From assembly GCA_030706735.1 (NCBI GenBank), contig JAUZNZ010000013.1:1-64000 (forward strand): a stretch of DNA of 64,000 nt, given 5' to 3'. The translations under genes were made by a program, and so were the position numbers. Every line of letters begins with the position of its first letter. Position 1 is the stretch's first letter. The notes under the pieces were generated by a model. That model was given only the letters and a program-made list of their open reading frames with translations, was not told the DNA's origin and did not search any database. Positions 1-8,264 of the stretch are shown here, piece by piece. The stretch comes from Bacteroidota bacterium (lineage in GTDB: Bacteria > Bacteroidota > Bacteroidia > Chitinophagales > Chitinophagaceae).

Positions 1-216
1 CCGCCCGGAACAATGCATTTTCTTCTTGCAGCAGTGCATGCCAGCGGGGGCGCGAAGCATGGCCATGCCGACCAGTCGATGTATAGGGGTCGCGCTGCCG
101 GGGCTGCGGGTCGCGCCGATCATCGCGTGATCAATGAATAGACCCTTTGCGCTCAGGAGCGGCTCCATCGTCAGGAAGGCGGTGAGGCAAAGGAATATGA
201 GCGCGATGGTTTTCAC
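1..216 (-). CDS. Secreted protein, N-terminal part (runs off the window)
   Basis: An open frame starts with GTG at 216 and runs to the left edge without a stop (72 codons). The first residues, MKTIALIFLCLTAFL, form a lysine-plus-hydrophobic signal peptide, probably cut near the LLSAKG stretch. The visible mature part is short and contains HCCKKKMHC, a Cys/His/Lys-rich stretch that could bind metal, but this is only a possibility. I do not recognise a family. The upstream bases are AT-rich, as expected for a Bacteroidota start region. Too little is visible to assign a function. Confidence 0.45.
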   Translation of the reverse strand, partial: MKTIALIFLCLTAFLTMEPLLSAKGLFIDHAMIGATRSPGSATPIHRLVGMAMLRAPAGMHCCKKKMHCSGR

Positions 217-266
217 GTTTTAAATATACGAATTAATTCGCAGTAATGCAATACGGTGAAGGGCAT

Positions 267-1187
267 TCAACCCATGATCTTATTGGCGGTCCTGTTCACC
301 CCGAAATGGAAGACATCGGGTCTCGCATAGTGACCAGCCACATCGAGCGACCATTTACCATGTGCGATCAGGGCCATGTCGAGCTCGGCATAAAGAATAC
401 CTTCGGTCTGATGCAAGGGTCCCGCAATAATGTCTCCCTTGGGATTAATGATCACGCTGTCGCCGGGGTTGATCCATTCTTTAGACGCGTCATATTGCCG
501 TTTAAACTCGTACTTATCGGGAATATCGCTGACCTTCATGGGCATGCAGGCGCCCAGCACAAACATACCGCCCTCCTTGGCAATATGCCTTAAGGTTGAG
601 ATCCACACTTCCCCGTAGTCCCAGGTCGGCGCAACGTAGACCTGGACGCCCTTTGCGTACATCGCATAGCGGGCAAGGGGCATATAATTTTCCCAACAGA
701 TGAGGCCGCCGAGCTTACCGATCTCCGTATTATAGGCCTCGAGGGTACTGCCATCCCCGGGCGCCCAGACCAGCCGTTCGCCCGAAGTGGGTACCAACTT
801 ACGGTGCTTGCCTAACAAATTGCCTTTGTCGTCGATATACAGGAGGGTATTGTACAGGCTGGCATTGCTCGCCTCCGCATTTCGTTCATTGATCCCCATG
901 ACGACAAATAGTTTTGCCTTCTTCGCGGCAAGGCGCAATTTTTCCACCGAGGCGTCGCCATCGGACAACGAATTTTCGAGCAGCGCCTCGTAGAGGGGGT
1001 TACTCAACCCTTTCCTACCAGGCGGGTTCGTCCATACCCATTCGGGATAGCCTGGAATGAACGCTTCGGGGAACAAGATCAGCTTCGCTCCGTTGGAGGC
1101 TGCTTCGTTGATCGCCATGATGGCTTTTGCGATGGTGGCCTCCCTGTCGAGGAAGGCGGGGGTAATCTGTGCGATGGAAACAATCAT
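267..1187 (-). CDS. Nitrilase (carbon-nitrogen hydrolase superfamily)
   Basis: A cytoplasmic enzyme of 306 residues that should hydrolyse a nitrile to the acid and ammonia by a cysteine thioimidate mechanism. The catalytic triad is visible: Glu41 in FPEAF, Lys130 in GKHRKLVPT and Cys164 in GLICWENYMP. CWEN after the nucleophile is typical of true nitrilases rather than amidases or NAD synthetase domains. Length fits the family. I chose the ATG at 1187; a TTG at 1193 would add two residues. The gene lies 110 bases downstream of the respiratory cluster on the same strand and has no obvious functional link to it. Substrate is unknown. An amidase-like specificity cannot be excluded from sequence alone. 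Confidence 0.87.
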   Translation of the reverse strand: MIVSIAQITPAFLDREATIAKAIMAINEAASNGAKLILFPEAFIPGYPEWVWTNPPGRKGLSNPLYEALLENSLSDGDASVEKLRLAAKKAKLFVVMGINERNAEASNASLYNTLLYIDDKGNLLGKHRKLVPTSGERLVWAPGDGSTLEAYNTEIGKLGGLICWENYMPLARYAMYAKGVQVYVAPTWDYGEVWISTLRHIAKEGGMFVLGACMPMKVSDIPDKYEFKRQYDASKEWINPGDSVIINPKGDIIAGPLHQTEGILYAELDMALIAHGKWSLDVAGHYARPDVFHFGVNRTANKIMG

Positions 1188-1297
1188 GCCCAAAAGATAG
1201 GCAATCTTCGCTCATCGGCAGCGTAACAGCCTGTCCCCTATTCATGGGATGGTCGTGCTTGTTGGGAAACCGGGGGGAGGGATCTATTGCAATGGGA

Positions 1298-1912
1298 TCA
1301 ATAATACGGGCTGATCATCAGGTAGACGACCACGCCGGTCACGGCCACATAAAACCAGAGGGGCCAGGTGATCCGCGCCAGTTTGCGGTGCTTGTCGAAG
1401 CGTTGCTGGAAGGCCCGCTGGAGGGTGAAGAGCACAAAGGGGATGATGACCGCGGAAAGGATAATATGCGAACTGAGGATAACGTAATAAACGTATCGAA
1501 GCGCGCCCGCCTGCGCCCTTTCATTGTCGCTGAGGATGCCGTTATGATCCAGGTCGCCATAGCGCACTGAAGGATTGGAAGCATGATAGATCACGTAGGA
1601 GATGAGAAAGACCGCGCTTAGTACGACGGCGGTCAGGTTGGCGGCGCGGTGGGCCCTGATCTGGCCATGCCTGATAAAATACAGGCTGGCCAACAGGAGG
1701 ATGGCCGTGCTGGAATTCAGGAGCGCATGGAAGAGAGGAAGCGAATGGGTGTTGAACCCCGGGTTGATCTTTGCGCCGGGCACCAGGATGATGATGGCGA
1801 CCGCCACAGGAATGGCAATGGATACGATGATGATGGGCAGGGTGAGGCTATTTTTCGCCGGCGCGGGCTGGCTCGCAGGAATGGGCCGATTCGTGGGTTC
1901 CTGCTCGTTCAT
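1298..1912 (-). CDS. DUF420 membrane protein with an EF-hand-like loop, likely oxidase assembly factor
   Basis: A 204-residue membrane protein of the DUF420 (YozB/CtaM-like) family. The family is linked to cytochrome oxidase genes and, in Gram-positives, is needed for active haem-A oxidase. About five membrane segments are visible (near 24-44, 58-80, 92-110, 138-160 and 182-200), with conserved histidines such as H62 and H110. Its ATG overlaps the stop of the upstream sco gene (ATGA), so it is translationally coupled and is the last gene of the respiratory cluster. Unusual: residues 120-131, DLDHNGILSDNE, match a canonical 12-residue EF-hand calcium loop placed between two membrane segments. 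Assembly role is inferred from family and position. Confidence 0.85.
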   Translation of the reverse strand: MNEQEPTNRPIPASQPAPAKNSLTLPIIIVSIAIPVAVAIIILVPGAKINPGFNTHSLPLFHALLNSSTAILLLASLYFIRHGQIRAHRAANLTAVVLSAVFLISYVIYHASNPSVRYGDLDHNGILSDNERAQAGALRYVYYVILSSHIILSAVIIPFVLFTLQRAFQQRFDKHRKLARITWPLWFYVAVTGVVVYLMISPYY

Positions 1913-2715
1913 GAGGGAAGTTTTTTGTCCGGCGACCGCCTGCTGAAATAGATCACCCCGATCAGCGTGCCGATGAGGATGACGAGGATGGGGATCATGA
2001 GTGGCCGCAGTTCGGTGAAGACCGATTTTCGATGCTTATCTTTTTCCAGCATGATGAATACGATATCGTCCGCCAGTTTGTTCATGGCCGTGGTGTCGGT
2101 TCCATGGTAGTAGCCGCGGACAACATGTTGTTTGTCGAGGAGCGTGACGTAATCGGTATGCACGAAATTGGAATCGACGCTCACGCTGTCCTGGAGGCCG
2201 AGCTTCAGCTCGTTGAGGGCGAAATCATAGATGGTCTTCTTCTGCCCGGTGAGTAGCCACCAGACATCGGAGTTTACGCCGTATCGGTCGGCATACCTCT
2301 TGAGCACCGAAGGGGAGTCGTGCAGAGGGTCGACGCTGATGGACATAAATCGTACGATGCTCGCATCGATACGTCCGGCGTCATTGCGCTGCTTAAGGCC
2401 ATCCTGCATCCGCTTGATATTGCGCGTCAGGATAGGACAGATGCTGGCACAGTGGGTAAAGAAGAAATCGATGACGATCACCTTGCCCGAGTCCTGTTCG
2501 AGAGAAACCGGTTCGCCAAGTTGGTTGACCAGGGGGATATTCTCCACCCGGTGCCAGACCGTATCGGTCATTTGCTTGCCATCTTTCATCGTCGTGATGA
2601 CGGAATCCGCGAAGTAACGGGGAGGCATGGCCACTCCATATCTGCTGGCGATCAGGTAAAAAGCCAGGGGGATCAGTACCGCCACGCACAAGGCTAACAG
2701 GGCTTTCTTACTCAC
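1909..2715 (-). CDS. SCO1/SenC family copper chaperone
   Basis: A membrane-anchored thioredoxin-fold protein of 268 residues that delivers copper to, or reduces cysteines of, the CuA site of oxidase subunit II. The copper ligands are present: Cys89 and Cys93 in HCASICP, and His186 in NFVHTDY. Residues about 5-23 form the N-terminal anchor. A second hydrophobic stretch close to the C terminus gives an extra membrane segment, common in Bacteroidota homologues. Start is GTG at 2715; an in-frame TAA lies five codons upstream and there is no ATG choice. It sits between cox4 and DUF420 and overlaps the latter by four bases. Confidence 0.93.
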   Translation of the reverse strand: MSKKALLALCVAVLIPLAFYLIASRYGVAMPPRYFADSVITTMKDGKQMTDTVWHRVENIPLVNQLGEPVSLEQDSGKVIVIDFFFTHCASICPILTRNIKRMQDGLKQRNDAGRIDASIVRFMSISVDPLHDSPSVLKRYADRYGVNSDVWWLLTGQKKTIYDFALNELKLGLQDSVSVDSNFVHTDYVTLLDKQHVVRGYYHGTDTTAMNKLADDIVFIMLEKDKHRKSVFTELRPLMIPILVILIGTLIGVIYFSRRSPDKKLPS

Positions 2716-2732
2716 GGTGATGATGGATTACA

Positions 2733-3167
2733 CTATTCGGCGGTTCCGGGCCGTTTCGCGGCAGGTTCTTCCTTGCCTTCGGCCGGCTTCTGCACTTTGG
2801 TCTTGCTCTGCTCCACATGGTAGCGATCGTAATCATTCCGGAGATTCCTGAAGGAATTGCCATCCCAGAGGAAGGCGATCAGGAACCAGATGAAGAGCAT
2901 GGCCGGAAAGGCCAGGGACATGATCAGGTTCTTGAGCTCATGACGAAGGTGCATGAACTCGGCGATGATATAGAAGGCTTTCGCAAGCGTGAGGATCAGG
3001 TAAATGCCATTCAGCACGTATTTGGGAGGGAATTCGGTCTTCAGATGGATCGTGGCGAGGGTCAGCTCGACGAGGGTAATGCCCAGCAGCACCCAGAACG
3101 TACGCCAGATCGGCTTGGTATCGAATGAGGGTGTCTGATGGCCGCCTCCGCTATTAACATTTTCCAT
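2733..3167 (-). CDS. Cytochrome c oxidase subunit IV (prokaryotic type)
   Basis: A 144-residue membrane protein with three predicted membrane segments (near 25-42, 54-72 and 82-102) and a charged Lys/Glu/Pro/Ala-rich tail. The layout matches the prokaryotic COX4 family (caa3/bo3 small subunit), which stabilises the oxidase core. HLRHELKN after the second segment is typical of Bacteroidota members. Identity rests on position as much as sequence: it directly follows cox3 in the oxidase cluster, 12 bases after its stop. The gap to sco is 17 bases. Confidence 0.88.
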   Translation of the reverse strand: MENVNSGGGHQTPSFDTKPIWRTFWVLLGITLVELTLATIHLKTEFPPKYVLNGIYLILTLAKAFYIIAEFMHLRHELKNLIMSLAFPAMLFIWFLIAFLWDGNSFRNLRNDYDRYHVEQSKTKVQKPAEGKEEPAAKRPGTAE

Positions 3168-3179
3168 AATCAGCTATTA

Positions 3180-3854
3180 TTAAAGCAAATAAAAACAAGT
3201 GAATACAAATACCCAGACCAGGTCCACGAAGTGCCAGTACAAGCCGGCCTTCTCGATCATCAGGTAATGGCCCCGGCGCGCGAAGTCCCCTCTCAGGTTC
3301 TTGATCAGCATGATGATATTGATGATCACCCCCGAGAATACGTGGAACCCGTGGAAACCCGTGATGGTGAAAAAGAAATTTGTGAAGTTGGTGCTGGACT
3401 GGGTACCATCCGCATTCAGGAAGGGGTTCCTTCCCCACCAGGCATGTTCGCCGTGGAGGTGGGTCCATTCCCAGGCCTGGCAGCTCAGGAAGGCGAGGCC
3501 GCCGATGATCGTGAGGATCATCCATTTGGTCACCGCCTTCTGGTCGCCATTATGTCCGGAGGCGACCGCGAGCACCATGGTCACCGAGCTCATGATCAGG
3601 ATGAAGGTCATCAGGCTCACGAAGACCAGGGGCAGGTTCATTTCACCCATCAGGGGAAAGGCCTTGAATACCTCGTTCGGGTTCGGCCAGGCATTGCTGG
3701 AAAAGCGGATGTGGCCGTAAGAGATCAGGAAGGCGCCAAAAGTAAACGCATCGCTCATCAGGAAGAACCACATCATCAGCTTACCGTACTCCACATTATA
3801 CGGGCTCTTCCCTCCGCTCCACCATTTTTGTCCCGAGGGTATTACTTGTGCCAT
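3180..3854 (-). CDS. Cytochrome c oxidase subunit III (second copy in the cluster)
   Basis: A membrane subunit of 224 residues of the haem-copper oxidase complex, with about five membrane segments. Family marks are GFHGFHVFSGV in the middle and YWHFVDLVWVFVF at the end, where the Trp-His-Phe-Val-Asp stretch is the classic subunit III signature. It has no metal; it stabilises subunit I and proton uptake. The cluster holds two adjacent, clearly different subunit III genes, this one being longer and missing nothing obvious. Paired cox3 genes are common in Bacteroidota aa3 clusters. It lies 45 bases after the shorter copy and 12 bases before cox4. Confidence 0.93.
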   Translation of the reverse strand: MAQVIPSGQKWWSGGKSPYNVEYGKLMMWFFLMSDAFTFGAFLISYGHIRFSSNAWPNPNEVFKAFPLMGEMNLPLVFVSLMTFILIMSSVTMVLAVASGHNGDQKAVTKWMILTIIGGLAFLSCQAWEWTHLHGEHAWWGRNPFLNADGTQSSTNFTNFFFTITGFHGFHVFSGVIINIIMLIKNLRGDFARRGHYLMIEKAGLYWHFVDLVWVFVFTCFYLL

Positions 3855-3899
3855 GTTGTTACTTTAGTTGGTTTGCAAATTTATTCAACAAAACTCAAA

Positions 3900-4478
3900 T
3901 TAATTTATGCTCATAAAGAAAATGAACAGGTACAGCCAGAGCAGATCCACAAAATGCCAGTAGGTGCTCATGAGCTCCACCGGCGTGCTGTCATAGCTGC
4001 GGATCCTTGCGCTATATGCCCTGATGAACATGACGATCAGGGCCACCACCCCGGCCAGGACATGCACGGCGTGCAGTCCGGCGATCACATACAGGAACTG
4101 TCCCGCCCCGGAGCCATGCAGGGTTATGCCGCTGTTCCAGATCGACCGGAAACCGAGCCATTGCAAGAAAACAAAGAGCAGACCCAGCACGGCCGTGACC
4201 GTGATGAGGTTGCGGTATTTCTGCATCTCCCGGTCCCTGAACGCGCGAAGGGACATCTGCACCGTCAGGCTGCTTACCAGGATCACCGCCGACGAATACC
4301 AGAACGCGCGGGGGAAGGGAAAGCCTGTCCAGCCCCCCATATTGCGCTTGACGATATACGCGCTGGTCAGACCGGCGAACATCATGATGATACTGCCCAG
4401 CGCCACCCATAACGTAAACTTGTGCGGATGTATTTTCTTTCTCTGATCGTTCACCTGACTATTTCGTTCTAGTATCAT
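3900..4478 (-). CDS. Cytochrome c oxidase subunit III (first, shorter copy)
   Basis: A 192-residue membrane protein with five predicted membrane segments and the subunit III signatures AGLHAVHVLAGVV and STYWHFVDLLWLY. The frame is open further upstream to 4607, but the extra 43 residues are soluble, unlike the family, and would overlap the 3' end of ctaB, so I place the start at the ATG at 4478, which gives MILERNSQVNDQ and a normal length. It follows ctaB by 14 bases and precedes the longer cox3 copy. The two copies may form a heterodimer-like pair or occupy different oxidase forms; this is not decided by the sequence. Confidence 0.9.
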   Translation of the reverse strand: MILERNSQVNDQRKKIHPHKFTLWVALGSIIMMFAGLTSAYIVKRNMGGWTGFPFPRAFWYSSAVILVSSLTVQMSLRAFRDREMQKYRNLITVTAVLGLLFVFLQWLGFRSIWNSGITLHGSGAGQFLYVIAGLHAVHVLAGVVALIVMFIRAYSARIRSYDSTPVELMSTYWHFVDLLWLYLFIFFMSIN

Positions 4479-4492
4479 GTAACACAGTTTGC

Positions 4493-5374
4493 CTAGGCCG
4501 TTTTGTTTGCCAATAAAGCCAGCAGCACCACCGGCAAATAGATATAGCTGCCGAACATCACCCTTCTCGCCGCCTGCACGGTCATTTCCCGGTAGAGGCG
4601 CACACATTGCCAGACCATCAATCCATTCGCCACGATCAGCACCGCGAGGCTGATCTGTCCGCTCATCCCGATATAGTAGGGCAATACGCCTACCGGCAGC
4701 AGCAACAGAGAATAGATGACGGCCTGTATCGCGGAATACCTGGTCGGTCCTTCAATCGAGGGCAGCAGCCTGAAGCCTGCCTTCTCGTAGTCCTTGTGCG
4801 CAATCCAGGCGATGGCCCAGAAATGCGGGAACTGCCAGAAGAACTGCAAGGCGAACAGCACCCATCCACCCACGCTCAGATCGTCATTCCCCGCTGCCCA
4901 GCCGATGAGGCAGGGCAGGCTGCCCGGGATCGCGCCCACGAGCACCGAGATCGAGGTAACCTTTTTCAGCGGCGTATAAATGAACGCATAGACGAACAGG
5001 CTGAATGCGGACAAGGCTGCGGCCAGAAAATTGAAATGCCACAGGATCAGTACGCCGCCGATGCCCGCAATAACGGCAAAGATCCAGCCCTCCTCGACGC
5101 TCATCCTTCCGCTCGCGATCGGGCGGTTGGCGGTCCTTTTCATCATGGCGTCCGTATCGCGTTCCACGATCTGGTTGATCGCATTGGCGCTGCCGGTCAC
5201 CAGCATCCCTCCGAGAAAGAACAGGATGATGGCCCACCAGTCGAACTGCGTCACCTTCGGCGCCAGCAAGTAGCAGATCAGCGCGGAAAAAACGACCATG
5301 AAGCTGAGATTGAACTTGATCAGCAGCTTATAGTCCCGCAACTTGCCGGCAAATGTTAAAGAACTGGAGGGCAT
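4493..5374 (-). CDS. ctaB: Protohaem IX farnesyltransferase (haem O synthase)
   Basis: An integral membrane prenyltransferase of 293 residues that attaches farnesyl to haem b, giving haem O, the precursor of haem A for the oxidase. It belongs to the UbiA superfamily: the Asp-rich motif NQIVERDTDAMMKRT and the following NRPIASGRM are diagnostic of CtaB, and the second conserved loop is WAIAWIAHKDYEKAG. Eight to nine membrane segments are predicted. I use the ATG at 5374, which overlaps the cox1 stop by one base (TGATG), so translation is coupled to subunit I. The partner haem A synthase (ctaA/cox15) is not in this window. Confidence 0.95.
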   Translation of the reverse strand: MPSSSLTFAGKLRDYKLLIKFNLSFMVVFSALICYLLAPKVTQFDWWAIILFFLGGMLVTGSANAINQIVERDTDAMMKRTANRPIASGRMSVEEGWIFAVIAGIGGVLILWHFNFLAAALSAFSLFVYAFIYTPLKKVTSISVLVGAIPGSLPCLIGWAAGNDDLSVGGWVLFALQFFWQFPHFWAIAWIAHKDYEKAGFRLLPSIEGPTRYSAIQAVIYSLLLLPVGVLPYYIGMSGQISLAVLIVANGLMVWQCVRLYREMTVQAARRVMFGSYIYLPVVLLALLANKTA

Positions 5375-7197
5375 CAATGCGCGCTTTCATTACTGCCCAA
5401 TGGCTCCGTCTGGGGGATGAACTCGCGTCCGTCCTTTGCATAATCGTATGCCCAGCGGTGCACTTCCGGGATCTCGCCCGGCCAATTTCCATGGCCCGGC
5501 CTGATCGGCGCCGTCCATTCCAGGGTCGTGGAGCCCCAGGGATTCTGGGAAACCACTCTCCTGCCTTTGAATATCGAATAAAAGAAATTAAAGACGAATA
5601 AGAGCTGCACTGCGAACACCACCATGGCCACCGTAGAGATGAACTTGTTCAGGTCCGCGAACTGGTTGAACGAGATCCAGTTGCTATACGTAAGGTAGCG
5701 ACGGGGCATGCCGGCGAGCCCCTCATAGTGCATGGGCCAGAAAATGAGGTAGGCTCCGACGAAGGTGACCCAGAAATGGATATAGGCCATCGTATTGTTG
5801 AGATAGCGTCCATACATTTTCGGGAACCAGTGATAGATGCCCGCAAACATACCCAGCATGCCGGATACGCCCATCACGATATGGAAGTGCGCGATCACGA
5901 AATAGGTATCATGCAATTGAATATCAAGGGTGCTGTTGCCCAGGAAGATCCCGGTCAGGCCGCCCGATATGAACATGCTCACGAAGCCGATGGCGAAGAG
6001 CATGCCGGGCGTAAAGCGCAGGTTACCCCGCCATAGCGTCGTCAGCCAGTTGAACACCTTGATGGCGGACGGAATGGCGATGAGCAGGGTGAGCAGGACG
6101 AATACCGAGCCCAGCAGGGGATTCAATCCGGTCACGAACATATGGTGCGCCCATACCAGGAAGGCCAGGACGCAGATCGCAAACAGCGAGCCTACCATGG
6201 CCATATAGCCGAAAATGGGCTTGCGCGAGTTGACGGCCATCACTTCCGAGACCAGGCCCATTGCGGGCAGGATGATGATATAGACCTCGGGGTGGCCCAG
6301 GAACCAGAACAAGTGCTGATAGAGTATGGCGCTGCCGCCCTCATTGGGGAGGGCCTGCTGCGTCGAAGCGATGAATATCTTATCCAGGTAGAAACTGGTG
6401 CCTGCGTGGCGGTCGAACAGAAGGAGGATCAGGCCGGAGAGCAATACCGGGAAGGACAATACGCCCAGGATCGCCGTGAACAGGATGGCCCAGATCGTGA
6501 GGGGCAGACGGGTCATGCTCATGCCCTTGGTGCGCAGGTTCAATATGGTCGAAATATAATTCAGGCCTCCCAACAGGGAGGATACCACGAAGAGGGCCAT
6601 GGAAGAGATCCATAGATCCATCCCCGCTCTCGAGCCATCCGAGGCGTCGGCCAGGGCGCTCAGGGGCACATAGGTCGTCCAGCCACCACTTGCGGGGCCG
6701 CTCTCTACAAACAGCGAAGACAACATCACGATGCTGGCCGTAAAGAAGAACCAGTAGGACAGCATATTCAGGAAGGGAGAGGCCATATCGCGGGCGCCGA
6801 CTTGCAGGGGGATCAGGAAGTTGGCGAAGGTTCCGCTGAGGCCGCCGGTCAGTACGAAGAACACGAGCACGGTACCGTGCATGGTCACCAGCGCGTAGTA
6901 GAACTCGGGCTGGATATGGCCGCCTTTTGCCCATTTGCTGCCGAGGATATCTTCCAGCCAGGGGAAGGTCGTGTCCGGGTAGCCAAGCTGAAGGCGGAAC
7001 AGGACGGACATCAGCGCCCCGAGGATGGCCCAAACCATGCCCGTGATGAGGAACTGCTTGGCGATCATCTTATGGTCCTGACTGAACACATACTTCGTAA
7101 TGAAGGTCTCCTTGTGATGATGGACGCCATGCTCGTCGAGGTGCACGTCATGTGTCGTTACTTCAGGGTGTCCGTGCAAAGTTGCTTCGTTGCTCAT
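5374..7197 (-). CDS. ctaD: Cytochrome c oxidase subunit I (aa3-type)
   Basis: The catalytic subunit (607 residues) of a haem-copper oxidase that reduces oxygen to water and pumps protons. Twelve or more membrane segments are seen. Key sites are present: the haem a ligand in MHGTVLVFF, the CuB ligand and cross-linked Tyr in GHPEVYIIILP with the A-type Glu, the WAHHMFVTG di-His, and HDTYFVIAHFHIVM with the haem a3 and a ligands. The D-channel entrance GARDMASPFLN is intact, so this is an A-family proton-pumping oxidase. It lies between cox2 and ctaB in the cluster. The histidine-rich N terminus is soluble. Confidence 0.97.
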   Translation of the reverse strand: MSNEATLHGHPEVTTHDVHLDEHGVHHHKETFITKYVFSQDHKMIAKQFLITGMVWAILGALMSVLFRLQLGYPDTTFPWLEDILGSKWAKGGHIQPEFYYALVTMHGTVLVFFVLTGGLSGTFANFLIPLQVGARDMASPFLNMLSYWFFFTASIVMLSSLFVESGPASGGWTTYVPLSALADASDGSRAGMDLWISSMALFVVSSLLGGLNYISTILNLRTKGMSMTRLPLTIWAILFTAILGVLSFPVLLSGLILLLFDRHAGTSFYLDKIFIASTQQALPNEGGSAILYQHLFWFLGHPEVYIIILPAMGLVSEVMAVNSRKPIFGYMAMVGSLFAICVLAFLVWAHHMFVTGLNPLLGSVFVLLTLLIAIPSAIKVFNWLTTLWRGNLRFTPGMLFAIGFVSMFISGGLTGIFLGNSTLDIQLHDTYFVIAHFHIVMGVSGMLGMFAGIYHWFPKMYGRYLNNTMAYIHFWVTFVGAYLIFWPMHYEGLAGMPRRYLTYSNWISFNQFADLNKFISTVAMVVFAVQLLFVFNFFYSIFKGRRVVSQNPWGSTTLEWTAPIRPGHGNWPGEIPEVHRWAYDYAKDGREFIPQTEPLGSNESAH

Positions 7198-7211
7198 GAG
7201 AAAAATTTTAT

Positions 7212-8249
7212 TTAATTAACCGCCACCGAGGTTTTGGTCGAATCTGTCTTCGCTCCCGGAGCGGCCGGGGCCTTTTCAAATACCTCCGCATAATTCGATT
7301 TCTGTTTCACCAGCCAGAGGACATATTCATCATGGGTGACCACCTTGACCACGCCGCGCATCGTAAAATGGCCCTTGCCGCACATCTGGTCGCAGGAGAT
7401 CTCGTAATCGAAATCGGGATTGCCGAGCTTTATCTTCATTTCATCGGTCGTGAACTTGGGGATGAACCACATGGTCGTGGGAATGCCCGGCACGGCGTCC
7501 ATCTTCTGGCGGAAATAGACCAGGCCCACGTCGTGGATCACGTCGCGGGAATTGATGATCAGCTTGACGGGCTTGTTCACTTCGATATACATGGTCCCCT
7601 GGGTGACGACATCGTCATGTGAATAGGGGTCGTCCCAGATCAGGCCGAGCGCATTGTTATTGGCGTCGCTGATATTGCGATAGTATTTTTTTCCGAAGAC
7701 ATGATCCTTGCCGGGATAACGGAAGATCCATGCAAACTGTTTGCCGGTCACCTCGATCTGGTTGGCCTCGGGCGGCGCGTCGCCGGTGATGCCGAACCAG
7801 TAGAAGAGGCCGAAGCCGACCAGGACGGTGAGGGCGATCGCCGGAACGACGGTCCAGATGATCTCGAGCTTATTGTCATGCGGGAAATAGTAGGGCTTTC
7901 TCTTTTCGGAATACTGGTATTTGTAGGCGAACCAGAACAAAAGGATCTGGGTGATCACGAACACAATGCCGGTGATGACCAGGGTGATGAACATCATCGT
8001 GTCGATCTTTTCGCCATGGACGGAGGCCGATTCGCCGAGGATCTTCCCTTTGTAAAGCTCGTTGCAATAGTATACGCCGATCAGGCCAAGGACCAGAAAG
8101 GCGATCATCAGGAAGCCATTCACGCGATTGTTCTGCTCAAAATTTTTCTTTTCGCCCTTGAGGACGCCCACATACTCACTGGCCTTCGCGATCTGGAAGG
8201 TGATGAGAAAGCCGAACAGCAGGATCAGTAACAGGAAAAAAGTTGACAT
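7212..8249 (-). CDS. ctaC: Cytochrome c oxidase subunit II with CuA site
   Basis: The electron-entry subunit (345 residues). Two or more N-terminal membrane segments (near 2-20, 44-62, 85-110 and 130-150) are followed by a periplasmic cupredoxin domain. The CuA site is C286-DQM-C290-GKG-H294-FT-M297, with the extra His in SRDVIHDVG. The usual Glu between the two cysteines is Gln here; since that residue binds copper through its backbone carbonyl, the site should still work. There is no fused cytochrome c domain, so electrons must come from ActE, ActA or a soluble carrier. It lies directly between actF and cox1, 15-nt gaps on both sides. Confidence 0.95.
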   Translation of the reverse strand: MSTFFLLLILLFGFLITFQIAKASEYVGVLKGEKKNFEQNNRVNGFLMIAFLVLGLIGVYYCNELYKGKILGESASVHGEKIDTMMFITLVITGIVFVITQILLFWFAYKYQYSEKRKPYYFPHDNKLEIIWTVVPAIALTVLVGFGLFYWFGITGDAPPEANQIEVTGKQFAWIFRYPGKDHVFGKKYYRNISDANNNALGLIWDDPYSHDDVVTQGTMYIEVNKPVKLIINSRDVIHDVGLVYFRQKMDAVPGIPTTMWFIPKFTTDEMKIKLGNPDFDYEISCDQMCGKGHFTMRGVVKVVTHDEYVLWLVKQKSNYAEVFEKAPAAPGAKTDSTKTSVAVN

Positions 8250-8264
8250 GAGTTTTACTCCAGT

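Noticed and set aside
3138-4412. A 424-codon plus-strand frame opposite the cox3 genes
   Set aside because: Rich in His, Gln, Glu and Asp as usual for the reverse of membrane-protein codons, with no recognisable motif.
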